Translations under genes and position numbers: made by a program
Shown here: positions 44,991 to 56,929 of the stretch, piece after piece
How positions within the stretch are numbered: position 1 is the first letter of the stretch
Layout: each line of letters opens with the position of its first letter
Notes under the pieces: generated by a model
The model's input: the letters and a program-made list of their open reading frames with translations, nothing else
Databases searched by the model: none
What the model was told of the DNA's origin: nothing
NCBI GenBank assembly: GCA_011009095.1
Contig: VTPC01002485.1
Location: 65,402 to 129,401 of the forward strand
Direction of reading: 5' to 3'
Length of the DNA stretch: 64,000 nt
Source of the DNA: Ignelater luminosus
Lineage: Eukaryota; Arthropoda; Insecta; Coleoptera; Elateridae

Positions 44991-46569
44991 TCGGGTGTTA
45001 GTGAACTAATAGCATATAGTCCGTGAAGCAGGTGATAGGAAAAATCGTTTAAAACAGAATATTCTAGTAAAGATTGTTTCTATCTTGCGCCGTTTTCAAG
45101 AAAATCTGACAACGCTGTCGCACTAAAACCTTGATTATACTCTTGTGCAAATGTATTTTAGGCACCCCCTAATAAATCATGAGAAAGTTGAGTTAAATTT
45201 TCTAAGAAGTTTTACCTGGGATGAATTCTTGGTCAAAAAACCGTAAATAATCTTCTGTTTGTTGTACTTTCGCCTTCTATTAAAAGGGGTGTCGGGTGTT
45301 GTTACTTCTTCAAGCGACACAATTGTATTGTATTGTAAAATCGTTTAAAACTAGACTTCTTGTAATGTAAATCTACGTAAATAGTAGTTTTTGTTAAATG
45401 CCGGTTTGTAGGGAATAACTGAAAAACGTAAATTAAAAAAAGTTACTTGTAGCTAATTTGATGTTAGGTTATCCTAGAATCCATCATTCAACAAAAACCA
45501 CTTTTTATGTAAATTAACACAGTAAGAACATACTCGAGTTTTAAATGATTTTTACACAATTAATAATAGAGTGTGTAACTGAAATACTTAGACAAAAAAT
45601 GGATTAGCAGAACAAAGATGGGTTTACTTCTTTGACCAAGATAAAAGAAGATAGCTGGCGGTAAAAGGAACTAATCTTTTTCCTCCTACAATTCATCATA
45701 AATAACATTTCAGTTGATTTAGGTTTACTTCTTATAATACAAATCGATTAAGTTCAGTAACATCAATTTAAGGACAATACACCTTTTCCCTGACGTACTT
45801 CGAATGCAATAAAGTACTATCAACGCTACTATTTATGAAGAAAATAACGAGCAATATTCAAATCACTGATAATCTTAAAAAGGATTATTGTTAATAAAGA
45901 AACATGCAAAGGCATTTTTTTAATTATAGTATAAATTAAACTTTTTTCAATTTCTAATTATCTCATTAATTTATTGCGATGTTTAATTAAAGAAGATAAA
46001 ACCAAAAACATTAGTTAAAGCTGCATTTTATAAAAATAATTGTTATGTAAAAATCTCCTGTCCAGCTACCCCACTGACCGCCAATCATTAGTTGCTTTGT
46101 CATTTGTACTACAAGTTTCCTAGAATCTTTTGACCCAAACTAAGTGGACAAACTACCTGCAATTTACTGGAATGTCTGGCTTGACTAGGGTTAAAGAAAG
46201 CGAAAGTGTTTATTTATTTGCGGAACACTAAATTTCTTTTTCACATACTGCAGAGTTGCCAATTCTCTTAGTAATTTCATTTATGCATTTTTCTTAATGC
46301 TTTTGTTCTTTTGTGGCCAAACTAATAAATTTACAAAACGTTGCACGATACTTTCTTATTAGGCTGGATGAAACCAATCTTCTGAATAAATCTCAAAGTA
46401 GAATCTTCATTAGTTATTGAATAATAACGTATGAAAGTTTGAAACTTTATTAATCGTTTCTGGGAAAACCATTGAGATTTTACCATGGTTGCATAAGACT
46501 TTTTTGTTTGTATTGATGTCCCCTAACACCTGTTTCCCGGACTACTATTAGTTCACTAACACCCTGTAT
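44991..46569. mobile_element. DNA element with about 55-bp inverted ends
   Basis: The left end (44991-45046) reads GGGTGTTAGTGAACTAATAG, and the complement of the right end (46511-46569) reads the same 20 bases after TATACA. Both continue with AGTCCG and a GCAGGTGATAG or ACAGGTGTTAG block. Right terminus ACACCCTGTATA is the common form in insects. About 1.5 kb of interior has no recognised transposase. The left terminal bases are decayed. Confidence 0.8.
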
Positions 46570-46584
46570 AGAGAATTGCGTGTA

Positions 46585-47331
46585 TACAGGATGATTTCGA
46601 AATAAAGGATATCCTCTTAAAGGTGGATAGCAGTGTGATAGTACATACATTTGCGATAAAAAGCGGCAGGTAAAAATTGTATAGTTTCCGAGAAAAATGT
46701 GATGGAAATTTAAATGCTAAGCCAAGCCGGTCCTGCTTTCATACTTTTACTTAAGCAAAAATCGATAGGGGTTAACTGACTGTCCTTGTCATTGGCAGGT
46801 AGCTCTTGCTATTCATGTGAAGAGTATAATAGTTTTCTGGTTTCTACAATGCTATAAATGGGCACGTTTATAACTTGACGTGACAGAAATTATGTTAGTA
46901 TTTTTTTAATGCTTTAATGCATTTCAACAACCCTGCATGTTAAATATATTTGGGGCTGGGTATCACAATTTCTTTAATCTCCTTAACTTTAGATTTAAGA
47001 AAGGAAAGTTGTAAACTGTCCAGGGGGTAGCTTATGATGGCATTTATTGTTCATTGTGCTACTACACCTGCTTTATTAGTTTCAAGAAAATAGGTATGTC
47101 CGGTAAATTTTAATTCTTGCACTACAATGGCTTTACAAAAACCGTAAATCTCCTTAACTTTCACTTTTTAAGGCAAGACTAGAAGAAACCCTTTTCTTTT
47201 TCTAACCAGAGTTTTTAATATTTAGGAAAATTGTCAAAATCTTCAACTTTCACGGAGCCACTTCGTTTTTTCATTTTTTTTCTTCTTATCACCTATTAAA
47301 AGGATACCGTTTATTTCGGAATCACCCTGTA
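46585..47331. mobile_element. Second CACCCTGTA-type element (about 750 bp)
   Basis: The left end TACAGGATGATTTCGAAATA with AAGGATATCC is matched by the complement of the right end, TACAGGGTGATTCCGAAATA with AACGGTATCC, over about 47 bp. TA lies on both sides. It starts only about 15 bp after the previous element. The interior carries repeated AATCTCCTTAACTTT phrases (near 46976 and 47148) but no recognised gene. Confidence 0.8.
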
Positions 47332-47807
47332 TATTTCAAGCGCTTTCAAAACATTACTCCATTAACCCTCTTCATTGGAGTTAATAATACAACACAGATT
47401 CTATCAAGATTCTCTATTATTTCTTTTGCTCTTGAAAATTAAAACAAACCTCGCCGAACCTGTCTGCGAATTTGTCGCATTTTGTTTCTTATATATTTTT
47501 TGTATTTAATTTAATTTACTTAATTGCATATTCTTGCCAATATCGTAGGATTAGGGCAATTAAGAATTTATTGTGCATATTTTCTATTTACATTGATTTG
47601 AACTTGTTATATTTACTATTTGCTTTATTGTATTTATTTGTGACTGTATGTATCATCTGCAAAATCATAGTTTTCTGTTTTGACTTGAGGTGTTCTGACT
47701 CCCAAATAAATTTTGAAAGTTATCAAGCTGACCCACAGTAGTTTAGATTACATAATTAAGAGGAAATAATAATTATTTTTCCTTTAGATATATTATACGA
47801 GAGTTTG
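47332..47807. other. Unassigned T-rich stretch
   Basis: An open frame (47472-47741, plus) encodes a hydrophobic peptide, likely by chance in T-rich DNA. Nothing else was seen. Confidence 0.4.
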
Positions 47808-49360
47808 TTAATATTCTATATACCACTTTAACACTGTATCATAATATAAATCAATAAAAGAATAGATTTCTGAAGCATACATTTCGAATTTGTTACAATC
47901 GATTTGGAATCCACTTGAAAGGGTTTTTAGTATTACACTGAATCTTCTGATTAAATTTTCGTGCAATCCGGTTATGGCTGATGTTAATGAGGGATTACGA
48001 AACAAGGTTATGACAGTGTTTCCATCGTTAGTGAATCCATAGCCAGGTTTTGGCTGATCTTTAAAAATCTCCAGTTCCTGTTTTAACCTTTCTGCGACTT
48101 CCTTTTTTCTAGTTGCTGCTATGTTTTTATTTAGGCCTCTTGCTTGATATGTTTTTATATACATTCTGTAGCTGATGTGTAAACAACACTTCATAAATCC
48201 GATCCAAGAGTGTAGAACTGAAAGACCAAAGTTATAATGTTCTGATGTAAACTTTTTGCCATATACTTTTCCCAAATCGTTCATTTCATGTGACTTGTCC
48301 TGACGTATGTAGCATACTTGTGAGTGGGTTATCGTCAACGAGTTGCAAGTTTTTACATCAACCATAGTCAACAACATTTCATAATTAATTACATTTTCAG
48401 ATATTTTTATAGCAGCAAGTGCACTTCTTTGCTTCTGTATTAAAGAAGTTTCTTTTTCTATAATTTCTTTCGACTCTTTGGCAAAAATTAATTTAATTAC
48501 TTGGCAAACTCTCGTCAAAAATGGTGCTGATTTTGCCACACTGTAGTTTTTTTTTTGGTTAGACTTAATTTGACAAAATAACTGTTGGGACACAAATGAT
48601 ATTATAAACATTGAAGGGTATTGTTGATCTTCCTCTACAAATCTTTGTTTATAATTACTTTGGCCAGAGCTGCCATCACAACCCCACTTGTAAATGATTT
48701 ACTTTCATTGTGGTAACGTTTGTAACACTGCTCTGGTAGGAGCAAATGCGTTGTGCTGTTAGATCTAGAATGCACTATAATTTTATTTCAGTGGAATTTT
48801 GCTTCCAAAATCTTGTTTCACGGTGGATAAATGTTAGCATTATGAGACTGTAATCTAGATCTTACTAAGAGGTATTGATGTTAACTAAGCTTCGCATTTA
48901 TAATTAAAGCTAATGCCTGCTTTTCAGTAAGTTTAACAGGTCGATCTTCGCCACTAGTCCAGTTTTTATATGTACGCCTATATCGTTGGACGCAGCCGAG
49001 CGCTTACAACTTTTTCTTAATTGCATCTGAGTTGCAAGCACTAACCCTTCTGTTGAGGTTTCCGCTACCAGCTGCCTTGTTCGTATTTGTTTCGCCCGTA
49101 CTCCACATTCTTCAAAGCTTTTTTTTTTAGCCGACTGGATTTATTAGCAGTACTTGGAGAATCCTTGTTGCTGCTAACTCTAAGTCTTTGTTTAACTATA
49201 CTTTGTGTTTGGCTTTGAAAGTATTCACGTTGCGGTTTCAGGCTTTCCAACTCACTTCGACGTTTTTTTATAAACCGTAATGGCAATTCTTCTAACATAC
49301 CTTCATCTACATCTTTTTCCGATAAAACAAGTTGTTTAAAGCAGTTAAGCATTTCAGTCT
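47808..49360 (-). pseudogene. Relic of an uncharacterised multicopy arthropod protein
   Basis: The minus strand carries three blocks in order. 49352-49065 encodes a basic N-terminal part. 48970-48880 reads GEDRPVKLTEKQALALIINA. Then a long open frame runs from about 48698 to 47808, beginning YKWGCDGSSGQSNYKQRFVE, continuing FGLSVLHSWIGFMKCCLHIS, and ending GFTNDGNTVITLF and LIRRFSVILKTLSSGFQI. These phrases recur in a family of uncharacterised insect proteins, often in many copies. Stops and a frameshift lie between 48880 and 48700. The downstream part of the usual protein is missing. Function is unknown; the copy pattern suggests a mobile-element origin, which is inference. Confidence 0.65.
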
Positions 49361-52300
49361 CTGTAAAGTTTGTACTACTACTATTGTACCAAGCGGAAAA
49401 TAGATTTGTTTCTCATGGTAAGTGATGCTGCCATAGGAAAAAATTTAAAATTTAGTAAACCGCACTTACACGCACCTAATTTTTTGTATGCTTAAGATTT
49501 CAATTTTTTTATATTTTAATACTTGCAAATATTTGCATTTTTTTAAATTTAAGTTTTTTAAAATTTTTGACGTCCAAACTTACTACTAGTTTAAACAATA
49601 GTACAAAAAAAGGAATATGAATAAATTTATAATTACTTTCTGGCATGTCAGGCATTGTAGAAAAATTAATAACAGAACATAAAATTAATAATTCAATATT
49701 CTCAGTAAAATAATATAACAGTTACTGACTGCGCCACACAACCTGTCTAACTGAGAAGATCAGATTTGTCGGCTTTGCAGGAGGTAACGAGTAAGTATTT
49801 CCAAGAAATTCAACGTGTTTCATATTCTTTAAACTGTGTACTAATATAATATACATCTCCAAGCCTTTATATTTCATCTTAGATTTTCGACTTTTTTCCT
49901 GGTAAATATGTAATCTAAACCACAGTGTGACCCAGTAGACATAGAGTTTCCTTTCATCCTCGTTTAGGGTGTTTTTTTCAGGTATATAGAGAACCCCTTC
50001 CTCACCGGTGAGTTATGGCGGTTCCGCCTTTACAAGGTGGCCTTTTCTTGGTAACATTGTTTAATGCGTAAACCACATACTTTGAACATTTATGTTTTCT
50101 TTTTTCTTGCGCTGCTTCACAGTTCTTTCACCGTGTAAGCCCAAACTATTGCATTACTTATAGCTGTTGTATAGAAACACGAGCTGATGCTAAGCACCTA
50201 CTGTTCATCATTAGTGACATACTTCTACCGCTCTTCTTGCTCTTGAACATTTCATTTCCAATATAACTTTTTTTATTTGAAATTCAGAGATTTTAGAAAC
50301 GGCAAGTAATATTTCAGTCACCATGAGAAGCTAGCTTTGCTGTCAAAGTCTATATCTATTGTAACACGTTTTGAAAACGTCTTTCTATTTCAGAGTTGGA
50401 GATTTTTCTTTACTTCCACGTGTTGTAAGTTTTAACAAATGTTCACAATCTAGAACAGCACTTGATAGTTATTTGTGGACGTCAGGTACCAATTTTTAGG
50501 CCGAAGGCGAAATCAAGAATAATTCAAACGAAAAATTAATTATTAATTAACCTAGGTACCGTCATTGTTTCAATAGTTTCTCGCCTAGGATGCAAAACGG
50601 CTACTTCATGCCTTGTTTTGGGGACATGAAGAAGTACATTGTAGCCCGCTGGCGCAAAAAAATATTTTTGTAAGTACAATATAACATTAAAACACCTGAT
50701 GTGTTTGCAAGGCTTTATTCATTCTATTATAAGATGGGAATAATAATAATAATTTAACATGGATAGAATTCTCTTTTTGCGCTCATTTCATTAATTCTGA
50801 TATTTGTAATTTATTCTTCTTAATGTCCATTTAGAAATGCTAAAATCATAGGTAATAAACTGAAATAAACATAAATCTGAAATTTGCATTCACCTCAATT
50901 GTAATTCGTCAACTAAGATGATGTTCACTGATTACATATTGCTTTAATTTAATCTCTGCTGTTGCTGAATACTGTGAATAAGTTAACGAAAACCGGAAAC
51001 ATTTGGTAAATTTAACTGAATGGTGGAGCGAGTTTTGTAATAGACAATTGCTATTATACAATTATAACCCCAGATTGTATCGGTTAAGAGACATACTATT
51101 ACTGCTAATTCAAATATGTGAATTATTAAAAAACTATTTATTACAAAGAATAATAAAGGTGTATTGTATATCTGTTTTTTCTTTTTTATTCAGGACCAAG
51201 ACCTCCTACTGAGCCAATTCGGAGCAAGCAAATTATGTTTTTGTTAACAATGAGTGTAGACGAGTACTTTTTCTGATTTAATAAGGGAATGTGAATAAAT
51301 TAGGTTTGAAAACTATACTAATCGCATTAAGAATTATAGTTTTGATTATTAAGCCTTACACATTTATGTAAATACTATTAATGAAAATCAGATGTGCAGT
51401 ATTTGGAATTGTTTACAAAGCATATTATCTGTCTACAAAATGGCAATATTTGCACTAGAGCTATTAGTAGGTACTGTTTCGATAAGATTAGAGCAAGAAC
51501 AGCATATAATGATAAATGACTAATAACGGAAAAAAATATTTAACATTTTGATTTAATTGATAATTCTCATTAAATAAATCGGTAACACGGTTAACTGCTA
51601 ATAATACCTGTAATGATGTAATGAATGATAGTGTGTATACTAATAGTATTATAGGCGTATCTAGTTATAACTTAAAGCGCATAAAGATCTAGATTTTTCC
51701 AGTTCTCAAAAATTCTAATAAAGAGATACTTGTAATGCTGAATGGGCATATAGTTTATAAATATAAAATGCGTCATCTAGAAATTCTTATTATTTATTAT
51801 TGACGTTCTCTGTAATATATGAAAACGGAAAACAAATGTCGTATCGGAAATAATGTTTTATCTAGTCTAGTGTAATTCTTATTTGTTATAAACATTTATT
51901 AAAAACATATTACTCCAAACAAAAACAAATTGTATGTAAATAAATAACAAAAACAAGTCAGCCTTTAAAAATTAATTTGAAAACACAATTTTATATCGTT
52001 TTGTTATTTTATTACTGCAATATTGCTATAATACGCAACATTCCTTTTCTTTTCTGTAGGTATGTATCGTTTCATTTCTCTAAAGAAATCTTATCTTTGC
52101 ATGTACTTATTGTAATAAATTTCAATGACTCATTGTTGCTTTATCTGAGTTCTTTATTATAAGTAGTCTATTAGCGCATTTTTAATATTAAGTGTTTCTT
52201 AATAAAAACCAACCAAGGAAATAATATACTAGATACATTCTTTAATTAACTTAGGTAACAGAAACTCATTTAACTATGGGTTTGCTGACTCATTCGTTTG

Positions 52301-53592
52301 TCTTTATTACAGACAGTTGTAATAAAATGTAAAAACTGTTTAAATATCTATTTTTATTTAACATAAAAAAGCCCTGCAAAACTAACTGCACGATATGTTA
52401 ATAGTCCGTTTGTACAAGCACAGAGGTTGTTGAGATCATCACAGGATATTAAACTTTTATTCGCCATTTTTATTGCGCTGCATCTCTTTTTCCACCCATC
52501 ATTCTGGTGCTACTGTTCTTATTTGTTTGTACCATACCGATTATCGCAAATATACTGCTATGCTTTATTATTAGAAAGTCATGCTGTTTAATTCTAAATT
52601 TACTTTAAAGTAGTAAATGCTTTGAATGCCATTTCTGAAAAGGTCTCTCACGCTAACCGGAAAATGTTAAGTTTACGTTAAGGAAATCTTATCCAATCAT
52701 GAAGCTTGGTCTGTTGATTGTTTTTGCCTCAAACTGAAAACCTCAGTATTTAATAGTCTATCAACTGGAATCCTCTTAGTATGAAATTGAGTTTTTCGCA
52801 TATAATTGTTCTACATAGAATTTTGATATCAAGAGATTAAATCATCAATGCCTTTTGCTGAAACTGAAGACCGGCGACAAGTTGTAAGTATAGTGCTCAA
52901 ACAAAATTGAGAAAATTAACTTTCTTTCATCATCTTCCTTTTTTCCGAGATTTCAAACACAAGAAGTCAATTAGCGTCATGTATATTTAGTACTGTAGTA
53001 GTCCAATTATTATCCAAACAATCTCTGAACCCAGATCATCAGTCCTAAGTACCATTGTGATTTTGACAGAATTCTGATTGCCTAGTAGCCCAATTCGTTC
53101 CTGCGTAGATCCTCGCAATCTTTATCACTTTTGAACTAATTTAAGCTTCTGTTACTGAAAACCAACACATTTTTAATTTGATCAATGGTTTGGGTTTTGA
53201 GTTGTACTAAAAAATAAAAGAGGTGCTTAAAGTAACTCTACCACTATAAGTCTTGATTTTTTGGACTGCTTTAATCATACGTGTTTGGTGATCTCGAAGG
53301 AAGAAGTTTGCTAAGTTAGATCAGAAACTGTCGGAGTTCGGCATTGAAACTTTCTTTTATCTTCGAGAAATATGCTAAATTTAGTCAACTTTATTTTTAA
53401 CTGGCAATAGTGATGTGGTAAAAAAAATAAACGATACACTGAAACCGATAAAGAAATTCTAGTCGTATTAGCAGTTTATTAAAACATCACAGCATGGTTA
53501 TAGGATATCTAGCTGTGTACTCACATGAAAAAGAAGTAATGAGATTCTGGAAGTTACTGTACTTGTACCATGGAAATCCTCAAAATAAGAAC
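49361..53592. other. Long unassigned stretch
   Basis: No exon, RNA gene or element ends were recognised. A short GC hairpin (GGCGG with CCGCC) lies near 50018, and an (AAT)n tract near 50740. The remainder is AT-rich. Confidence 0.4.
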
Positions 53593-53668
53593 TGTCGGTT
53601 TGGAGATTCAAACTCCTGGCTTTCCTAACACAAGCATAGAGTGTTAACCTCTCAATTACGCCGCTTGG
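53593..53668 (-). repeat. tRNA-derived sequence, probable SINE head
   Basis: On the minus strand GGCGTAATTGAGAGG (53648-53662) fits the D-arm and A box, and GGAGTTTGAATCTCC (53602-53616) forms a T-arm with a B box. The putative anticodon stem AACAC with GTGTT encloses a 9-nt loop and the acceptor ends do not pair, so it is not a functional tRNA. Confidence 0.55.
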
Positions 53669-54843
53669 TTGTGAGTTTGTTTTCATGAATGTAACTAAAT
53701 ATTGCTTCCTCCCTTGCAAAAGAGCACGGAGATGTAACAGTTTATCCCAAAGATCTATTGATATTTAGCTTGATTTAATTTTTACTTTTTCTGTGTTCGA
53801 TATCAGATCTTCCATGATATAAACCAAAGGTCATAAATTAGGATTACGGTAAGCACTTCCAAAACTCCATGTTATCTGTAGTTTTTGTTGTGGAACAAAC
53901 TGCTAAAAGCAACGTCTTCCTTCCATAACCAATATCTGTTTAGTCAGACAAGGTCCAAACCGACAGGTTGTAGCTCTAGAAAGCTTGATAGGATAGAATA
54001 AAATTTAAAAACCAATTTAGTTTTATTAAATATTTACCAAGAGCAGAATTCTTACAACACTTATGCACTTTTAGGTTTTGAGTGTTTCAGGCTTGCAGTC
54101 TTCTGGTAGTGGATCAACAAACTACTTTCTCTGTGTTTTTCACAAAGGGAATGTTTAATTCATTTTCTTAAATAAATTAAAATCAATTATTTAAACCTCA
54201 AAGCACGACAGCTGTAGCATCAGATACTCGGTTGATTTCCTGAGAACATTTGAATATCTACCAAATGATCAAAGACTTACTTCATTGAGCCAAACACGGA
54301 TTACGGAATTAATTCATTCCTGATATAAGAACAATCGGGGCCTGCAAATTGTTGATCTGATCATATTTCTGCATTTTACCTTGGTCATGTATAATTTGAT
54401 TAAAGATATCCCACCCCTATTGCTTGCAAAACTTTTAATATACTAAATGACGTCTACTTCTTGACATAATCATTAGATTCTGATAGATACAGGTCGGCGT
54501 CTAGCCACAACGGCATCGAAAATGCACCAAATATTCCATTCAAAGGAAACAGTGGTTGCTCACAGTATCAGCAACATTTTTACATAATATGAAAGAAATC
54601 TGATTTTTCAAAAAATTTTTGCATCAATCACCATCACAACATGTCAAACTTTTCCTGTCATCATCGTCGTCTACAACAAAATGTGATGCATACTAGACAA
54701 CATCAAGTTGCAACTTCAAAGGCTGACTGAAAATTATGCGTGCCCGCAAAGGCTTCTTTTAGAAAATTCTAGAACCCAGAATTATTATCAATGATTCTAG
54801 AACAGTTATGAGAGATCAGGAAAGCCTATCATCATCTTTAATG
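53669..54843. other. Unassigned stretch
   Basis: No gene or repeat was recognised. Confidence 0.4.
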
Positions 54844-55027
54844 ACGAGTGTCCAAAAAGTCTCGTAATCGAGTCATCCTTGAAACGGAGAACATATGTCT
54901 GTTAAAAGGCGACGTATACTTGGACAGTTGATTAACGTTAACGCCACTCTACGGTTTATACCATAAAGATCGATATATGTTTTCCATTTCAATGATGACC
55001 CGATTACGAGACTTTTTGGACACTCGT
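54844..55027. mobile_element. Foldback MITE, 184 bp
   Basis: The arms of about 60 bp start ACGAGTGTCCAAAAAGTCTC at the left and show the same sequence as complement at the right (ending GGACACTCGT at 55027). Both continue GTAATCG.GTCATC..TTGAAA. The spacer is about 55 bp. A TA follows the right end and lies a few bases from the left end, suggesting but not proving a Tc1/mariner-type target. No coding capacity. Confidence 0.8.
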
Positions 55028-56593
55028 TAGAAGGTACGTTGATCCATAGTTTTATTGATAGTTTTATGACTGAGTCGCCTTGTATTATACATACATTATA
55101 TTGTGCTGATTGACAAAATGTCAAAATGGTCTACCAACGTATACCTGCCAATTTTCTTGTGATGGTCTTCAATATTTTATCCAATTTCCTATTACTTACA
55201 TTTTTGAATGATTTTCTACTTTCCACTATCATCCCTGTTTTTCGTCTTTTCTATTCATGTTTTATCTTTGCGCATTTGCAAATGCCCATGTGCATATACT
55301 CTTCACAAGAATAATACGATCACAATAAACAAATGAAGGCTTTTTATAGTAAAATCGATAAATTAAATTCTAACTTTTTAAATACAAATTAGGTTATGGT
55401 TATGTTTGTTTGTTTTAAGTCTTCAGACAACTGATTTAACTTGGGTTAGATGCAATTAAAATGGATTAGGTTAGATGAAATTTAATCGATTTAAGTCAGT
55501 TTCTATTAATTTGCAAATTAACCAGGTTAGGTTAGGTCACGTTTACTTTTCTAAGATTAACTCCGAAGCTAAAACTTACTTTTGTTTGCTTATTTTGTCT
55601 AAGATCCGATTGTATTAAATCAAATACTCAACCTGTAATACGAATTTTAAGGAAAATCTGCAAATTCTAATAATGTAAATGACCCAGCTGTGCTAAAATG
55701 GGACTATTTATTATTTTTTGCATTCTATGTATGCTAGGTTGTTAAAACCCCACGTTGGACCCCATTCAGAATATCAAAATGTCTATCAACATTTATGCTA
55801 ATTTATTTGAACGCACGATAATATACCCTGCGATCAAGAAATGAATATGTTGATAGATCATTTTAACATTTCAAAGTCATTCATCAGAATATGTTATTAA
55901 TCTCAAGAAAATCTACCTTTTTGGAAAACAAGGCATACTATGAGAAAGACAAAACTCCAACTAATTTCAAAAAATGACAGAATTATTTTATTCCTTTTTT
56001 TACAATTTTCTGCACATACACGTTAGGGTTCACCAGTTTTGTGTTGTCTCATGTTCTTATCACATACAAAACAAATTTTTATTTGTTTGCACTGGACTGA
56101 TTAAGTGGGTCGCCCTGATTATAGTGGTCATAAGTAGGGAGTCGTAGTTTAGAAACATGATAATAATCGTGTACTAATCTATTATACAAACTTAAGTGCG
56201 TAACAAAAAAAGCTTCTAATAGACAAGAAAACTGTCAGAAATTGTACATAAAATAATGCTACCACTATAATTATTATTTATGCCCCCTTCTTCTAAAGTG
56301 CTCTAGCTTTTATATGCCATGAACTATAAACAGAATTAAAAATATATATCAGTAGCAATAATTTAAACTTTTTAATTATTGATAAAACCTCCCTCAGCCG
56401 TCAATAAGTAGAAAACCTACATAACATTATAAAATAAAATTAATAGTAAATAACGAATCAAACTTACAATGTAACGCAGAAGTTAAACAATGTAGAATTT
56501 AATTACTAATACTACTAAAAACAATATATAACAAGGTTGAAATAATTATTATAGAATTTATGTTTTAACCAAGGCTGTTTACACTGATAATGT

Positions 56594-56594
<1 letters not shown>
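55028..56594. other. Unassigned stretch with TTAGG-like clusters
   Basis: 55380-55545 contains clustered GGTTAG words (GGTTAGATG, ATTAGGTTAGATG, CCAGGTTAGGTTAGGTC), similar to the insect telomere unit but not a regular array. The rest is AT-rich with no recognised gene. Confidence 0.45.

Positions 56595-56631
<37 letters not shown>
56595..56631. repeat. (AAT)n microsatellite
   Basis: An uninterrupted run of about twelve AAT units. Confidence 0.95.
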
Positions 56632-56929
56632 TAAAAATAAGAACTCAAAGATCAGTTGCAATAACCAAAATGACGAAATATAGAGACCTTCTAAGACAAG
56701 AGACCAAGGCTCTGTAGATGCAATGAAGCCTCTAAGAGAAAACAGCAAAATGGTGAATTGCAACGCAATCAAAAAAAAATTTCTCAGCAATGTCACTCAA
56801 GCACCACACAACGCTCTAGTCACAACCGGCACACGCCGATCTAGAAACCGCTTGAATATCTGATATAGAGAGATATATAATACAGAGAAATGTAGAGAAT
56901 GTCCCTGCAAAGAACATTCAAAGCTTCAC

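Noticed and set aside
47472..47741. Hydrophobic 89-codon frame
   Set aside because: It is T-rich DNA giving Phe/Leu/Ile codons and lies beside a transposon end; probably chance.
53593..53668. Functional tRNA gene
   Set aside because: Nine-nt anticodon loop and unpaired acceptor stem rule out a normal tRNA; treated as tRNA-derived repeat.
55380..55545. Telomeric array
   Set aside because: GGTTAG words are clustered but irregular, with no run longer than two TTAGG units, so it is not a telomere repeat tract.
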